This document shows positions 53,388 through 60,359 of a stretch of 64,000 bases of DNA, one piece after another. The notes under the pieces are model-generated. The model did not search any database and was not told the origin of the DNA. It saw nothing but the letters and a program-made list of their open reading frames with translations. Made by a program: the position numbers and the translations under genes. How positions within the stretch are numbered: the stretch's first letter is position 1; each line of letters begins with the position of its first letter. Source of the stretch: Winogradskyella ursingii (lineage in GTDB: Bacteria; Bacteroidota; Bacteroidia; Flavobacteriales; Flavobacteriaceae); contig NZ_JABFDH010000001.1 in NCBI RefSeq assembly GCF_013403975.1, forward strand, positions 248,001-312,000, read 5' to 3'.

Positions 53388-54716
53388 ATGGATATAAAAC
53401 AATTTGAATACAAACCATTGGCGCATTATTCCTATGCGATTATAAGCGAAGGCAAAATGGCCGTTATTGACCCAGAGCGTGACCCGAAGCAGTACTACGA
53501 TTTCGCAAAAGCCAACAATGCTAAAATCGTTGCAGTTATTGAAACACATCCCCACGCAGATTTTGTAAGTTCCCATTTACAGATTCATAAAGAAACCGGT
53601 GCAACAATTTATAACAGTGAAAAAACCGGTGCAGATTACCCACACACCGCTTTTGATGAAGGCGGCACCTTAAAAATTGGTAATGTTGTACTAACGGCAA
53701 TCAATACACCAGGCCACTCGCCAGATAGTATAACGGTAGTTGCAACCCAAAATGATAAAACAGTACTTTTTACTGGCGATACGCTATTTATAGGCGATGT
53801 TGGTCGTCCAGACTTACGCGAAAAGGCAGGAAATATGCAAGCCAAACGAGAAGAGTTGGCTGAAATGATGTATGATACCATACAGAATAAGTTCAATGGT
53901 TTACCAGATGATGCCATTGTTTATCCCGCTCACGGTGCAGGTTCACTTTGTGGAAAAAGTATGAGTGATGACAACAGCAGTACTTTAGGTAACGAACGAA
54001 TGGGCAATTGGGCTTTTAAAGAACAATCGAAAGAAGAATTCATAGAGAAACTTTTGGATAGTCAACCATTCATACCCTCATATTTTGGTTATGATGTAGA
54101 TACAAATAAAGATGGTGCAGAGAATGTTCAACCATCCATAGATAGAATCCCATTTAAGGAAAATGCTACAGCCAAAGGTTTAATTGTTGACGTTCGCGAT
54201 GAGGAAATCTTTAAAAAAGGACATCTTGAAGGCAGTTTTAACATTCAGGCAGTTTCAGATAATGCAAAATTTGAAACTTGGTTAGGTGCCATTGTAGAAC
54301 CAGAAGAAGAATTTACTTTAGTTATAGATAGTAAAGAAAACAAAGAAAAACATTTGCACCGTGTGGCTAAAATAGGTTATGAAAAACAATTAAAGCAAGT
54401 TATAACGCTTTCTGATAAAAATTTAGTTTCTACCCAGGCCTTGGACTTGAAAGACTTTAAGAACAATCCTGATAATTATACCATTATAGACATTCGTAAT
54501 AAAAGCGAAATTGAAGAAGGAAAATATTTTGATAGCGCCTTAGCTCATCCTCTAAATGAACTTCGAGATACGTCTGAAGATATACCTACAGATAACCCAA
54601 TTGTAGTGCATTGCGCAGGTGGTTATCGCAGTGCTGCTGGAAGTAGTATTCTTCATAAAAAACTTAATGATGTAACAGTGTATGATTTAAGTGATGACAT
54701 AAAGGAATTCAAATAA
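53388..54716 (+). CDS. Metallo-beta-lactamase fold persulfide dioxygenase-like protein with two rhodanese domains
   Basis: 442 residues. The MBL domain (about 1-225) has H54-x-H56-x-D58 as THPHADF, where the last His of HxHxDH is Phe, as in mononuclear iron ETHE1-like enzymes, then PGHSPDS and FTGDTLFIGDVGRPDL. A first rhodanese domain (about 255-335; VDVRDEE) lacks the catalytic Cys. The second (about 350-442) has it in HCAGGYRSA. The expected reaction is oxidation of glutathione- or protein-bound persulfide to sulfite, with sulfane transfer by the second rhodanese. Sulfite could leave by TauE. Confidence 0.87.
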   Translation: MDIKQFEYKPLAHYSYAIISEGKMAVIDPERDPKQYYDFAKANNAKIVAVIETHPHADFVSSHLQIHKETGATIYNSEKTGADYPHTAFDEGGTLKIGNVVLTAINTPGHSPDSITVVATQNDKTVLFTGDTLFIGDVGRPDLREKAGNMQAKREELAEMMYDTIQNKFNGLPDDAIVYPAHGAGSLCGKSMSDDNSSTLGNERMGNWAFKEQSKEEFIEKLLDSQPFIPSYFGYDVDTNKDGAENVQPSIDRIPFKENATAKGLIVDVRDEEIFKKGHLEGSFNIQAVSDNAKFETWLGAIVEPEEEFTLVIDSKENKEKHLHRVAKIGYEKQLKQVITLSDKNLVSTQALDLKDFKNNPDNYTIIDIRNKSEIEEGKYFDSALAHPLNELRDTSEDIPTDNPIVVHCAGGYRSAAGSSILHKKLNDVTVYDLSDDIKEFK

Positions 54717-54736
54717 AACCTAAAAGCATATAGGTT

Positions 54737-54772
54737 AACGGCATCAACTTTAAAATTGATGCCGTTTTTTTT
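54737..54772 (+). terminator. Intrinsic terminator after the MBL-rhodanese gene
   Basis: Perfect 11-base-pair stem AACGGCATCAA/TTGATGCCGTT, eight-base loop, then eight T. It ends before the convergent tlpA gene; the reverse strand has no T-run, so it serves the plus strand. Confidence 0.92.
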
Positions 54773-54781
54773 AATTGTTTT

Positions 54782-55411
54782 TTACTTTAAATCTAACAAA
54801 AAATCCTTGAATTCTTGGTCACTATAATCGGCCATACCTTTATGAGTCAAAGCCAAATTGCCAGCCGCATCAATTATATAGGTTGTTGGTAATGAAGATG
54901 ATTGGAACATTTCTGGAAGATTACTCGCAGGAGCGTAAATCGGTAAATCATAACCCTTGCGCTTATCAAAATCTTTAGCCTTTTCAAAATCATCATCGAA
55001 GGACAACATTACAAACGCAACTTCATCGCCCATTTCTTCGTGCAATTCATCGATACTGGGCATTTCGGCAATACAAGGCGGACACCAAGTTGCCCAAAAA
55101 TTCAAAAATATAACCTTACCTTTAAATTCTTTCAATGACCTTGTTTTGCCTTCAGCGTCAATCAATTTTAGGTTCAAATCTGCTTTGGTAAGATTTGGCA
55201 TTGATGCCTCATCGTTATTTTCATTGTTTCTTACCTGCGCAATTTCTTCTACATCAGGATTCATCAAGCCTGTAGCGAGTAATCCGCGTTGCGCAAAACC
55301 TACGACTTCTGTATGTAAACCAGTTGCGTAAAGTGTAATGGCCACTATCGCAAAAATTCCATATTGTATCCACGTTTTCTTTTTGTTTTTATTTTCTTTC
55401 TTAGTATTCAT
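54782..55411 (-). CDS. TlpA-type thioredoxin-like protein
   Basis: 209 residues. An N-terminal anchor helix (about 14-32), a linker, then a thioredoxin domain with active site W109-CPPC (C110, C113; ATWCPPCIAEMP) and cis-Pro SLPTTYIID. It works as a periplasmic thiol reductant, here probably for the SoxB-like or DsrE protein encoded just upstream in the same operon. Starts 11 bases after the SoxB-like stop. Confidence 0.9.
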   Translation of the reverse strand: MNTKKENKNKKKTWIQYGIFAIVAITLYATGLHTEVVGFAQRGLLATGLMNPDVEEIAQVRNNENNDEASMPNLTKADLNLKLIDAEGKTRSLKEFKGKVIFLNFWATWCPPCIAEMPSIDELHEEMGDEVAFVMLSFDDDFEKAKDFDKRKGYDLPIYAPASNLPEMFQSSSLPTTYIIDAAGNLALTHKGMADYSDQEFKDFLLDLK

Positions 55412-55422
55412 AACTTTAATTT

Positions 55423-57081
55423 TTATTGAAATTTATAGTTAGTTTTGGGCACGGTCGAAAAGGAATACGTGCCGAGATATTCACAATAGGCTCTTCCTTC
55501 CAAGGTGGGCGATATGGGCGAATTTTTTTTAAGATATTCCTCTACCACATCGTGAATGGTATAATCCATTACTTCCACATCTTTCACATTAGTCATCCTG
55601 CAAAGATTATCAATTGGGTCGCCTGGTCGTACACAAGCAGAAATCGTGTAGAATTTGTCATCTTTCATAGGCTCGCCGTTAACCGTTATTGCTGAGATAC
55701 GGTTTCCACGTTCATTTTGACTATTAAAATTAACTTTCATTCCAGAGAACCGAACCAACCAGCCGCCAAAACGTTCGGTTGGGTTTTGGGAAAAGGCATT
55801 GTGCATTTCCTTTTCTAACCAATCTTTTATCTGTTTACCAGTCGCCTTTCCTGTCTTTACTTTTTCGTTTACAGGTAGTAAATTCCAAAGATTTGCACGA
55901 GTAATAGGTGCAGGCTTCCCGTCTTCGGGAATGATGGGATTACCAAATCTAAAACCGTTTGATATTGAAATATCAGCACCCGTTTTCCAACGTGCGGCAT
56001 CGGTAATCATATTGTCCATTGGGTTTTCAACAGTAAGATAGCGATAAATAGGTGTCTTTGTGTACCCAATCACTGTTTCCAAATGCTCTTCGTAGGGCGC
56101 TTTTGCCTTATCAACAAGCGCTTGTACTTCTTTATCAGCTGGGAAAACCTCTGGGTCAACATCAATAAGTTCATAATCATCATCCACCAATATGCCATCC
56201 ACAAAATGCAAGGTAAGCTTACCAACAAAAGAACCAAACGCACCTGGTTCGGTAACCTTTGCGAATTTGCCTTGTATAGGTTTGCGAACGCGCTCGTGTG
56301 TGTCATTCCCTAATATGTAATCTACATTTTCTGAAAGGGTATTGTTGGCGAGTTCTACCTGTTTAAAAATACCCAAGTGCGTCACTAAAAAAAGTACATC
56401 CAAGTCTTCATTGACCTTTAAATCATCCACTTGCTTTTTCAAATCATTGGTAAGACCACTAAAGGCAATCCCTTTACTAAAAATTGGATTTTGCCTAACG
56501 GGAACGTCAGGATCGTTTATGCCCATAAAGCCAATACGAACACTTTCTATTTCTTTAACAGAATAAGCGGGAAACAAAAGTTCTTCGCTTTTTTCGTGGT
56601 ACATATTCTGTGCAATGACATCCGTGTCATATCCTTGCATCACATCTATCATCACGTCCTTGCCGTACACCACTTCCCAGTTACCCGGGATGATGACGTC
56701 ATAGCCCATATTTTTGATGAGTTCGGGCATTACTTTACCTTCAGACAGCGCCGTGTAACCACTGCCTTGTATTAAGTCGCCACCATCAACTATAATTGTT
56801 CTATTGGGATTTTTTTGTCGTTCCATTTTAAAGAGCGTCTTTATATTGGCCAAACCGCCACGATTTTTAAAAAGTACGTTCTCGTTTTCCCAAAAAAGTT
56901 CGGGATGTGTATCAAGCTGTCCGTGTATATCGGCAGTTTGTAATACAGTGATGATCAAGGTGTCTCGTACAGAATTGTTTGTTCCCATTCCATTCGATAT
57001 TTCTGTTTTGCACGAGACCAAAACCAATAGTATTCCAATTATCGAAAGAGCTGCAATGACACTTTTCTTAAATATTCTCAT
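55423..57081 (-). CDS. SoxB-like / 5'-nucleotidase-family lipoprotein
   Basis: 552 residues. Lipobox VLVSC (C24). Calcineurin-type phosphoesterase motifs: DIHGQL (51-56), VDGGDLIQGSG (about 98), then G-N-W-E-V-V-Y-G (133-140), and THLGIFKQ and GNDTHERV. The usual nucleotidase motif is GNHEFD; replacement of its His by Trp in GxWE resembles SoxB thiosulfohydrolases (GHWEFTYG). A 5'-nucleotidase C-terminal domain follows (about 345-520). Location among sulfur genes supports SoxB-like hydrolysis of protein-bound sulfur, but nucleotidase activity cannot be excluded. Confidence 0.8.
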   Translation of the reverse strand: MRIFKKSVIAALSIIGILLVLVSCKTEISNGMGTNNSVRDTLIITVLQTADIHGQLDTHPELFWENENVLFKNRGGLANIKTLFKMERQKNPNRTIIVDGGDLIQGSGYTALSEGKVMPELIKNMGYDVIIPGNWEVVYGKDVMIDVMQGYDTDVIAQNMYHEKSEELLFPAYSVKEIESVRIGFMGINDPDVPVRQNPIFSKGIAFSGLTNDLKKQVDDLKVNEDLDVLFLVTHLGIFKQVELANNTLSENVDYILGNDTHERVRKPIQGKFAKVTEPGAFGSFVGKLTLHFVDGILVDDDYELIDVDPEVFPADKEVQALVDKAKAPYEEHLETVIGYTKTPIYRYLTVENPMDNMITDAARWKTGADISISNGFRFGNPIIPEDGKPAPITRANLWNLLPVNEKVKTGKATGKQIKDWLEKEMHNAFSQNPTERFGGWLVRFSGMKVNFNSQNERGNRISAITVNGEPMKDDKFYTISACVRPGDPIDNLCRMTNVKDVEVMDYTIHDVVEEYLKKNSPISPTLEGRAYCEYLGTYSFSTVPKTNYKFQ

Positions 57082-57083
57082 AA

Positions 57084-57509
57084 TTATAGGCTTAAACTTT
57101 TATATCCTATTTTCTGAAGCTGAAAGTTGTATAGAATACCATTTTCGACGGTTTTCATTTCTTTGGGTACTTTCGTTTTATCAACCTTGAATTTATTGAG
57201 CGAAAAACCACAGGCCACCAATTGGACACCAGCATTTTCAGCACGCTCTATAAAGCTTTTCATTTTAGAGCTATCTGTAATATCGCCAATTTCCTTGCCG
57301 CAAACGATAACTTCAAACTGACCAAAATTGCTACCATCTTCTTCTTTTAATGATTCCGCAGTTAAAATTATTGGTTCTAATTGGGGCACTTTTTTAGTGA
57401 GTACCACATAATTATGTTTGTTTGTATCTACAGTGTTTTGCGCTAAGGAACTACAACTTGTAAAAAGAGTCATTACTATTACTACTGTACTATAAAAAAT
57501 TGTTTTCAT
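57084..57509 (-). CDS. DsrE-family lipoprotein
   Basis: 141 residues. Lipobox TSC (FTSCSS, C19), then a DsrE/YchN-like domain: YVVLTKKVPQLEPIILTAESL, FEVIVCGKEIGDI (Cys), NAGVQLVACGFSL (Cys). The two Cys could carry sulfane sulfur, as in DsrE/TusD. Export to the periplasm is unusual for the family but fits its place between doxX and the SoxB-like gene. Two bases separate it from that gene. Confidence 0.8.
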   Translation of the reverse strand: MKTIFYSTVVIVMTLFTSCSSLAQNTVDTNKHNYVVLTKKVPQLEPIILTAESLKEEDGSNFGQFEVIVCGKEIGDITDSSKMKSFIERAENAGVQLVACGFSLNKFKVDKTKVPKEMKTVENGILYNFQLQKIGYKSLSL

Positions 57510-57515
57510 TTTAAT

Positions 57516-57914
57516 TTATTTTAAAAGGTTACTGGTGTCGTTCAGTATAAAAAAAAGAAGTCCACCGAGAATTGCTATATTTTTAAAGAGTGGTCCAAGG
57601 GTTGTAATTTGCCCTACTTGAACCGTTAATGTGATGGGTATTAAAACCGTCATCAAAACTATTGCCGCCCATTTGGTTTTATATCCTATCAGGAATATAA
57701 AACCTGCTGTTAACATTACGATACCAGAGATAATGATTAGCCACTGAGGTTCGCCAAAGAAATAGGCAATACCCTTAAAACTGGCTTGTTCAATACGTTT
57801 GGCAGTTTTCTCTATGTTAAGCAAGTGATTAAAACCTGCAACGAGAAATATGCCGCTCACCAATATGCGTAATAGTTGTATGGAACGACGGCTTATTAAA
57901 ATTTTTGTCGTCAT
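57516..57914 (-). CDS. DoxX-family membrane protein
   Basis: 132 residues, four helices of the DoxX type (LLRILVSGIFLVAGFNHLL; GIVMLTAGFIFLIGYKTK; FKNIAILGGLLFFIL). DoxX was first described as a thiosulfate:quinone oxidoreductase subunit, which suits the operon doxX-dsrE-soxB-tlpA that starts here. It may feed electrons from sulfur oxidation to quinone. Confidence 0.85.
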   Translation of the reverse strand: MTTKILISRRSIQLLRILVSGIFLVAGFNHLLNIEKTAKRIEQASFKGIAYFFGEPQWLIIISGIVMLTAGFIFLIGYKTKWAAIVLMTVLIPITLTVQVGQITTLGPLFKNIAILGGLLFFILNDTSNLLK

Positions 57915-57958
57915 TATAAATGATGTAAAAAATGATTGAATTTGCGTGGTGTTTATCC

Positions 57959-57981
57959 ATAATGGTTTAACAGACCATAAT
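57959..57981 (-). promoter_or_regulatory. Inverted repeat upstream of the doxX operon
   Basis: ATAATGGT-N7-ACCATAAT (one mismatch), 45 bases before the doxX start on the minus strand. It does not match the TGTAAC-type site, and no -7 box fits at the expected distance. A separate regulator is possible. Confidence 0.4.
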
Positions 57982-58039
57982 TATGATGTGTGAAAGAGCA
58001 GTACGGAAGCACCAACTTTAAAATTTTATAAAAAAGTGA

Positions 58040-58402
58040 TTACACCAAACGTGGTGGCGGAGAATCGTTATCTAAATAGCGATAACTTAGTACTGAAAAA
58101 AAATGTTCATTGAAAATTGCTGTAGGTCTTGAAATATTTGTTTCCCAAGAGAAAAATTCAAATTGAAACTGCGAGGTACAAATACCATTTAGCATAACAA
58201 CTTGTGAAGTGCTAATGTCAACTTGCGAAAATTCGATTGTTTTATTTGTCTGTTTTGGGGAGTTTTTCTTTTTACAATTAGGTTTTACAAAAGATATGTC
58301 ATTTCCGCTGAACAAAGCGTTCAACCCACTTGCATCGATGACGATAAACTTCGCCATAAAGATGAATGTAAGAAATAACGCTATATAAGTTTTAGATTTC
58401 AC
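58040..58402 (-). CDS. Unknown exported protein under the sulfur promoter
   Basis: 120 residues from a GTG start. N-terminal hydrophobic segment (YIALFLTFIFMAKFIVI), a Lys/Cys patch (KPNCKKKNSP), then a hydrophobic middle with one Cys and a C-terminal SPPPRLV. The general plan (signal, Cys, PP end) is reminiscent of HYC_CC_PP proteins, but the HYC signature is absent, so I leave it unassigned. It is monocistronic and has a Crp/Fnr-type promoter. Confidence 0.65.
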   Translation of the reverse strand: MKSKTYIALFLTFIFMAKFIVIDASGLNALFSGNDISFVKPNCKKKNSPKQTNKTIEFSQVDISTSQVVMLNGICTSQFQFEFFSWETNISRPTAIFNEHFFSVLSYRYLDNDSPPPRLV

Positions 58403-58410
58403 AATTGATA

Positions 58411-58455
58411 CAAAAATAAGAGAAAGGGTTTGTTCTATGTGTAACCTTTGTTACC
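58411..58455 (-). promoter_or_regulatory. Crp/Fnr-type site and promoter of the 120-residue gene
   Basis: Minus strand: palindrome GGTAAC-AAAG-GTTACA (58455-58440), centre 58447.5; -7 box TATTTTTG at 58418-58411. Spacing 29.5 bases, as at the other three. The spacer AAAG is the same as at the MBL promoter. The -7 box ends eight bases before the GTG start codon (58402), so the transcript is almost leaderless. Confidence 0.72.
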
Positions 58456-58521
58456 TAACTTAATATAATTTAAAACAGGTAGGATATACGTAAAAAACAA
58501 ATACGTTAGCCTCAGGTTTTA

Positions 58522-58677
58522 TCACTTTAGTACTTGAAATGCCCAAACTATTAACAAAAATCCAACACCCGTTATTGCCGGCGCTGGTATTTTCATAACA
58601 ATGCCAACAACAATCATTGCAAGGGCAGTTAAAGCGAGTAGTATAGAAATCAAGTTTAATTTTTTATTACGTGTCAT
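58522..58677 (-). CDS. Small two-helix membrane protein
   Basis: 51 residues: basic MTRNKKLN, helix ISILLALTALAMIVVGIVM, a KIPAPA turn and helix ITGVGFLLIVWAFQVL ending in K. It lies between the two divergent Crp/Fnr-type promoters on the minus strand. No family recognised; composition and layout support coding. Confidence 0.55.
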   Translation of the reverse strand: MTRNKKLNLISILLALTALAMIVVGIVMKIPAPAITGVGFLLIVWAFQVLK

Positions 58678-58722
58678 AATCTTCAATTTTATTTAATGAT
58701 AATAAAAATCAATTCAGATTAA

Positions 58723-58767
58723 TGTAACTATTGTTACCGTTTGGCTATATTGAAATCAGCATCTTTG
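58723..58767 (+). promoter_or_regulatory. Crp/Fnr-type site and promoter of yeeE
   Basis: TGTAAC-TATT-GTTACC (58723-58738), centre 58730.5; -7 box CATCTTTG at 58760-58767 (seven of eight to TAnnTTTG). Spacing 29.5 bases again. The start codon is 15 bases after the box. Confidence 0.7.
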
Positions 58768-58782
58768 CATAAATTTTATAAT

Positions 58783-59340
58783 ATGGATTTGATATATGAA
58801 CCGTGGCCGTGGTATGTGGCGGGACCACTTATTGCCCTTGTGATGTTCGTTTTATTGCTCGTTGGTAAGCAATTTGGAATGTCGTCAAACCTTCGGACAG
58901 CTTGTGCTGCTGTGGGCGCTGGAAAAGCATCTGAATTTTTTAAATTTGATTGGAAGGCCGAACGATGGAACTTGATGGTTGTACTCGGTGCAATTCTTGG
59001 CGGTTTTATTGCATCCACCTATTTGAGTGAAAATACAGTAAACATTAATTCCGAAATCGCTCAACAACTATCTGATGATTACAACATCAAGAGTGCTGGC
59101 CAAGCATACCTTCCAACTGAAATCTTTGCTGCCGAAAATCTTGCTAACCCATTAAACATTGCCATTTTGCTAATTGGTGGAATACTTGTGGGATTTGGCG
59201 CAAGATATGCCGGTGGTTGTACATCTGGTCACGCCATTTCTGGATTGAGTAATTTACAATTACCATCGTTGATAGCCGTCATAGGCTTCTTCATTGGTGG
59301 ACTTGTTATGATTCATTTATTATACCCTATTATCTTTTAA
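58783..59340 (+). CDS. YeeE/YedE-family sulfur transporter, subunit 1
   Basis: 185 residues from the ATG at 58783; the frame extends to 58741 through the promoter. Several helices, one with a Cys at TACAAVGAG, and the family's GARYAGGCTSGHAISG motif (about 140), whose Cys guides thiosulfate through YeeE. The typical single-chain transporter is split here into this subunit and the next gene. Confidence 0.9.
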   Translation: MDLIYEPWPWYVAGPLIALVMFVLLLVGKQFGMSSNLRTACAAVGAGKASEFFKFDWKAERWNLMVVLGAILGGFIASTYLSENTVNINSEIAQQLSDDYNIKSAGQAYLPTEIFAAENLANPLNIAILLIGGILVGFGARYAGGCTSGHAISGLSNLQLPSLIAVIGFFIGGLVMIHLLYPIIF

Positions 59341-59343
59341 ATT

Positions 59344-59757
59344 ATGCGTTATATCACATACTTAGTTATTGGTACTTTCTTCGGAATAATTATGTTTAAA
59401 TCTGAAGCTGCATCGTGGTTTCGCATTTATGAAATGTTCCAGTTTGGCAGCTTTCATATGTACGGTATTATAGGTTCCGCCTTGGTTCTTGGTGTTATTG
59501 GTATTCAAGTCATCAAAAGAAAAAACATCAAACCTTTGAATGGAAGCGAAATGAGTTTGCAGCCAAAGAATAAAAGTGTTGCTCGGTATCTTATTGGTGG
59601 AATAATCTTTGGATTGGGTTGGGCATTGGCAGGTGTTTGTCCAGGCCCTATATATGTATTAATAGGTGCTGGGTTTCCTTCAATTCTAATTGTACTTATC
59701 GGCGCGCTGTTTGGAACTTTTTTATATGGTATGATTAAGGACAGATTGCCACATTAA
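59344..59757 (+). CDS. YeeE/YedE-family sulfur transporter, subunit 2 (DUF6691)
   Basis: 137 residues, four helices, with the second-half signature FGLGWALAGVCPGPIYVLIGAG (about 82-103), again with a channel Cys. It starts three bases after subunit 1. Together they would import thiosulfate or another sulfur species. Confidence 0.9.
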   Translation: MRYITYLVIGTFFGIIMFKSEAASWFRIYEMFQFGSFHMYGIIGSALVLGVIGIQVIKRKNIKPLNGSEMSLQPKNKSVARYLIGGIIFGLGWALAGVCPGPIYVLIGAGFPSILIVLIGALFGTFLYGMIKDRLPH

Positions 59758-59833
59758 AAAAATAATTTTTTGAATATTTTATTTAAATGTTTTCTTTCTA
59801 TCTGCGAAACTGAAAAGTAAAATTAATTTTCAT

Positions 59834-59841
59834 TAGTTTTG
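59834..59841 (+). promoter_or_regulatory. -7 box of the second efflux block
   Basis: TAGTTTTG fits TAnnTTTG, six bases before the ATG at 59848, implying a near-leaderless transcript like that of the HYC_CC_PP gene at 25515. Confidence 0.5.
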
Positions 59842-59847
59842 TAAGTG

Positions 59848-60288
59848 ATGCAAAATCCAAATAAAATAGCAGCATTTTTCTTCTTAGGCTTGTTTAGTCT
59901 AATGATGCTGCATCAGGTTTTTCCACATTTGCATCATCAGCACGAGGAAACGCATTCCCATTCAGATATTGCCCATACTGGCGAACACCATCATCACGAT
60001 GACAGTTCTCACGAGAAAGAAGAATCCCCATACGGTTTCTTTGGATTCTTTATGGATATGCACGTTCATTCCACGGTTTCCAGCGATATTGTTGTTCTTA
60101 AAAGGAATACTGTTGAGCAACAGACTACTGTAGATGACAATATTGTAAAAGCCGTATCTGATTTTCAAGAATTTTATGTCGTTGATAATAGGCTAAACGC
60201 TAAGCCCCCAAATTATCAGCCACCAAGTTATTATTTCAATCCTTACCTCTCATCCCTCGATTTACGGGGCCCACCATCTTTAGGTTAA
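59848..60288 (+). CDS. His-rich exported protein
   Basis: 146 residues from the ATG at 59848 (GTG three bases upstream possible). A signal-type helix (AAFFFLGLFSLMMLH), then a His-rich stretch (HLHHQHEETHSHSD, HTGEHHHHDD; about 28-60) and a C-terminal part ending in Pro-rich YQPPSYYF and GPPSLG. It heads the second efflux block, where it would bind zinc, cobalt or nickel more readily than copper. No named family. Confidence 0.8.
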   Translation: MQNPNKIAAFFFLGLFSLMMLHQVFPHLHHQHEETHSHSDIAHTGEHHHHDDSSHEKEESPYGFFGFFMDMHVHSTVSSDIVVLKRNTVEQQTTVDDNIVKAVSDFQEFYVVDNRLNAKPPNYQPPSYYFNPYLSSLDLRGPPSLG

Positions 60289-60294
60289 TCATTT

Positions 60295-60324
60295 AGGATT
60301 ACCTACCGCTACGGCAGGAATCCT
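60295..60324 (+). other. Hairpin between the His-rich gene and czc/cusC
   Basis: Stem AGGATT/AATCCT plus CCTACCG/CGGCAGG (one mismatch, one bulged A), three-base loop. It begins six bases after the His-rich stop and lacks a T-run. Its position mirrors the hairpin at 25956 in the first block. Confidence 0.6.
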
Positions 60325-60359
60325 CTTATACATTAAGATTAAACCTAAAATTTCAAACA

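Noticed and set aside
57959..57981. Fifth Crp/Fnr-type site at the doxX operon
   Set aside because: The repeat is ATAATGGT-N7-ACCATAAT, not TGTAAC-N4-GTTAC, and no -7 box fits the 29.5-base spacing.
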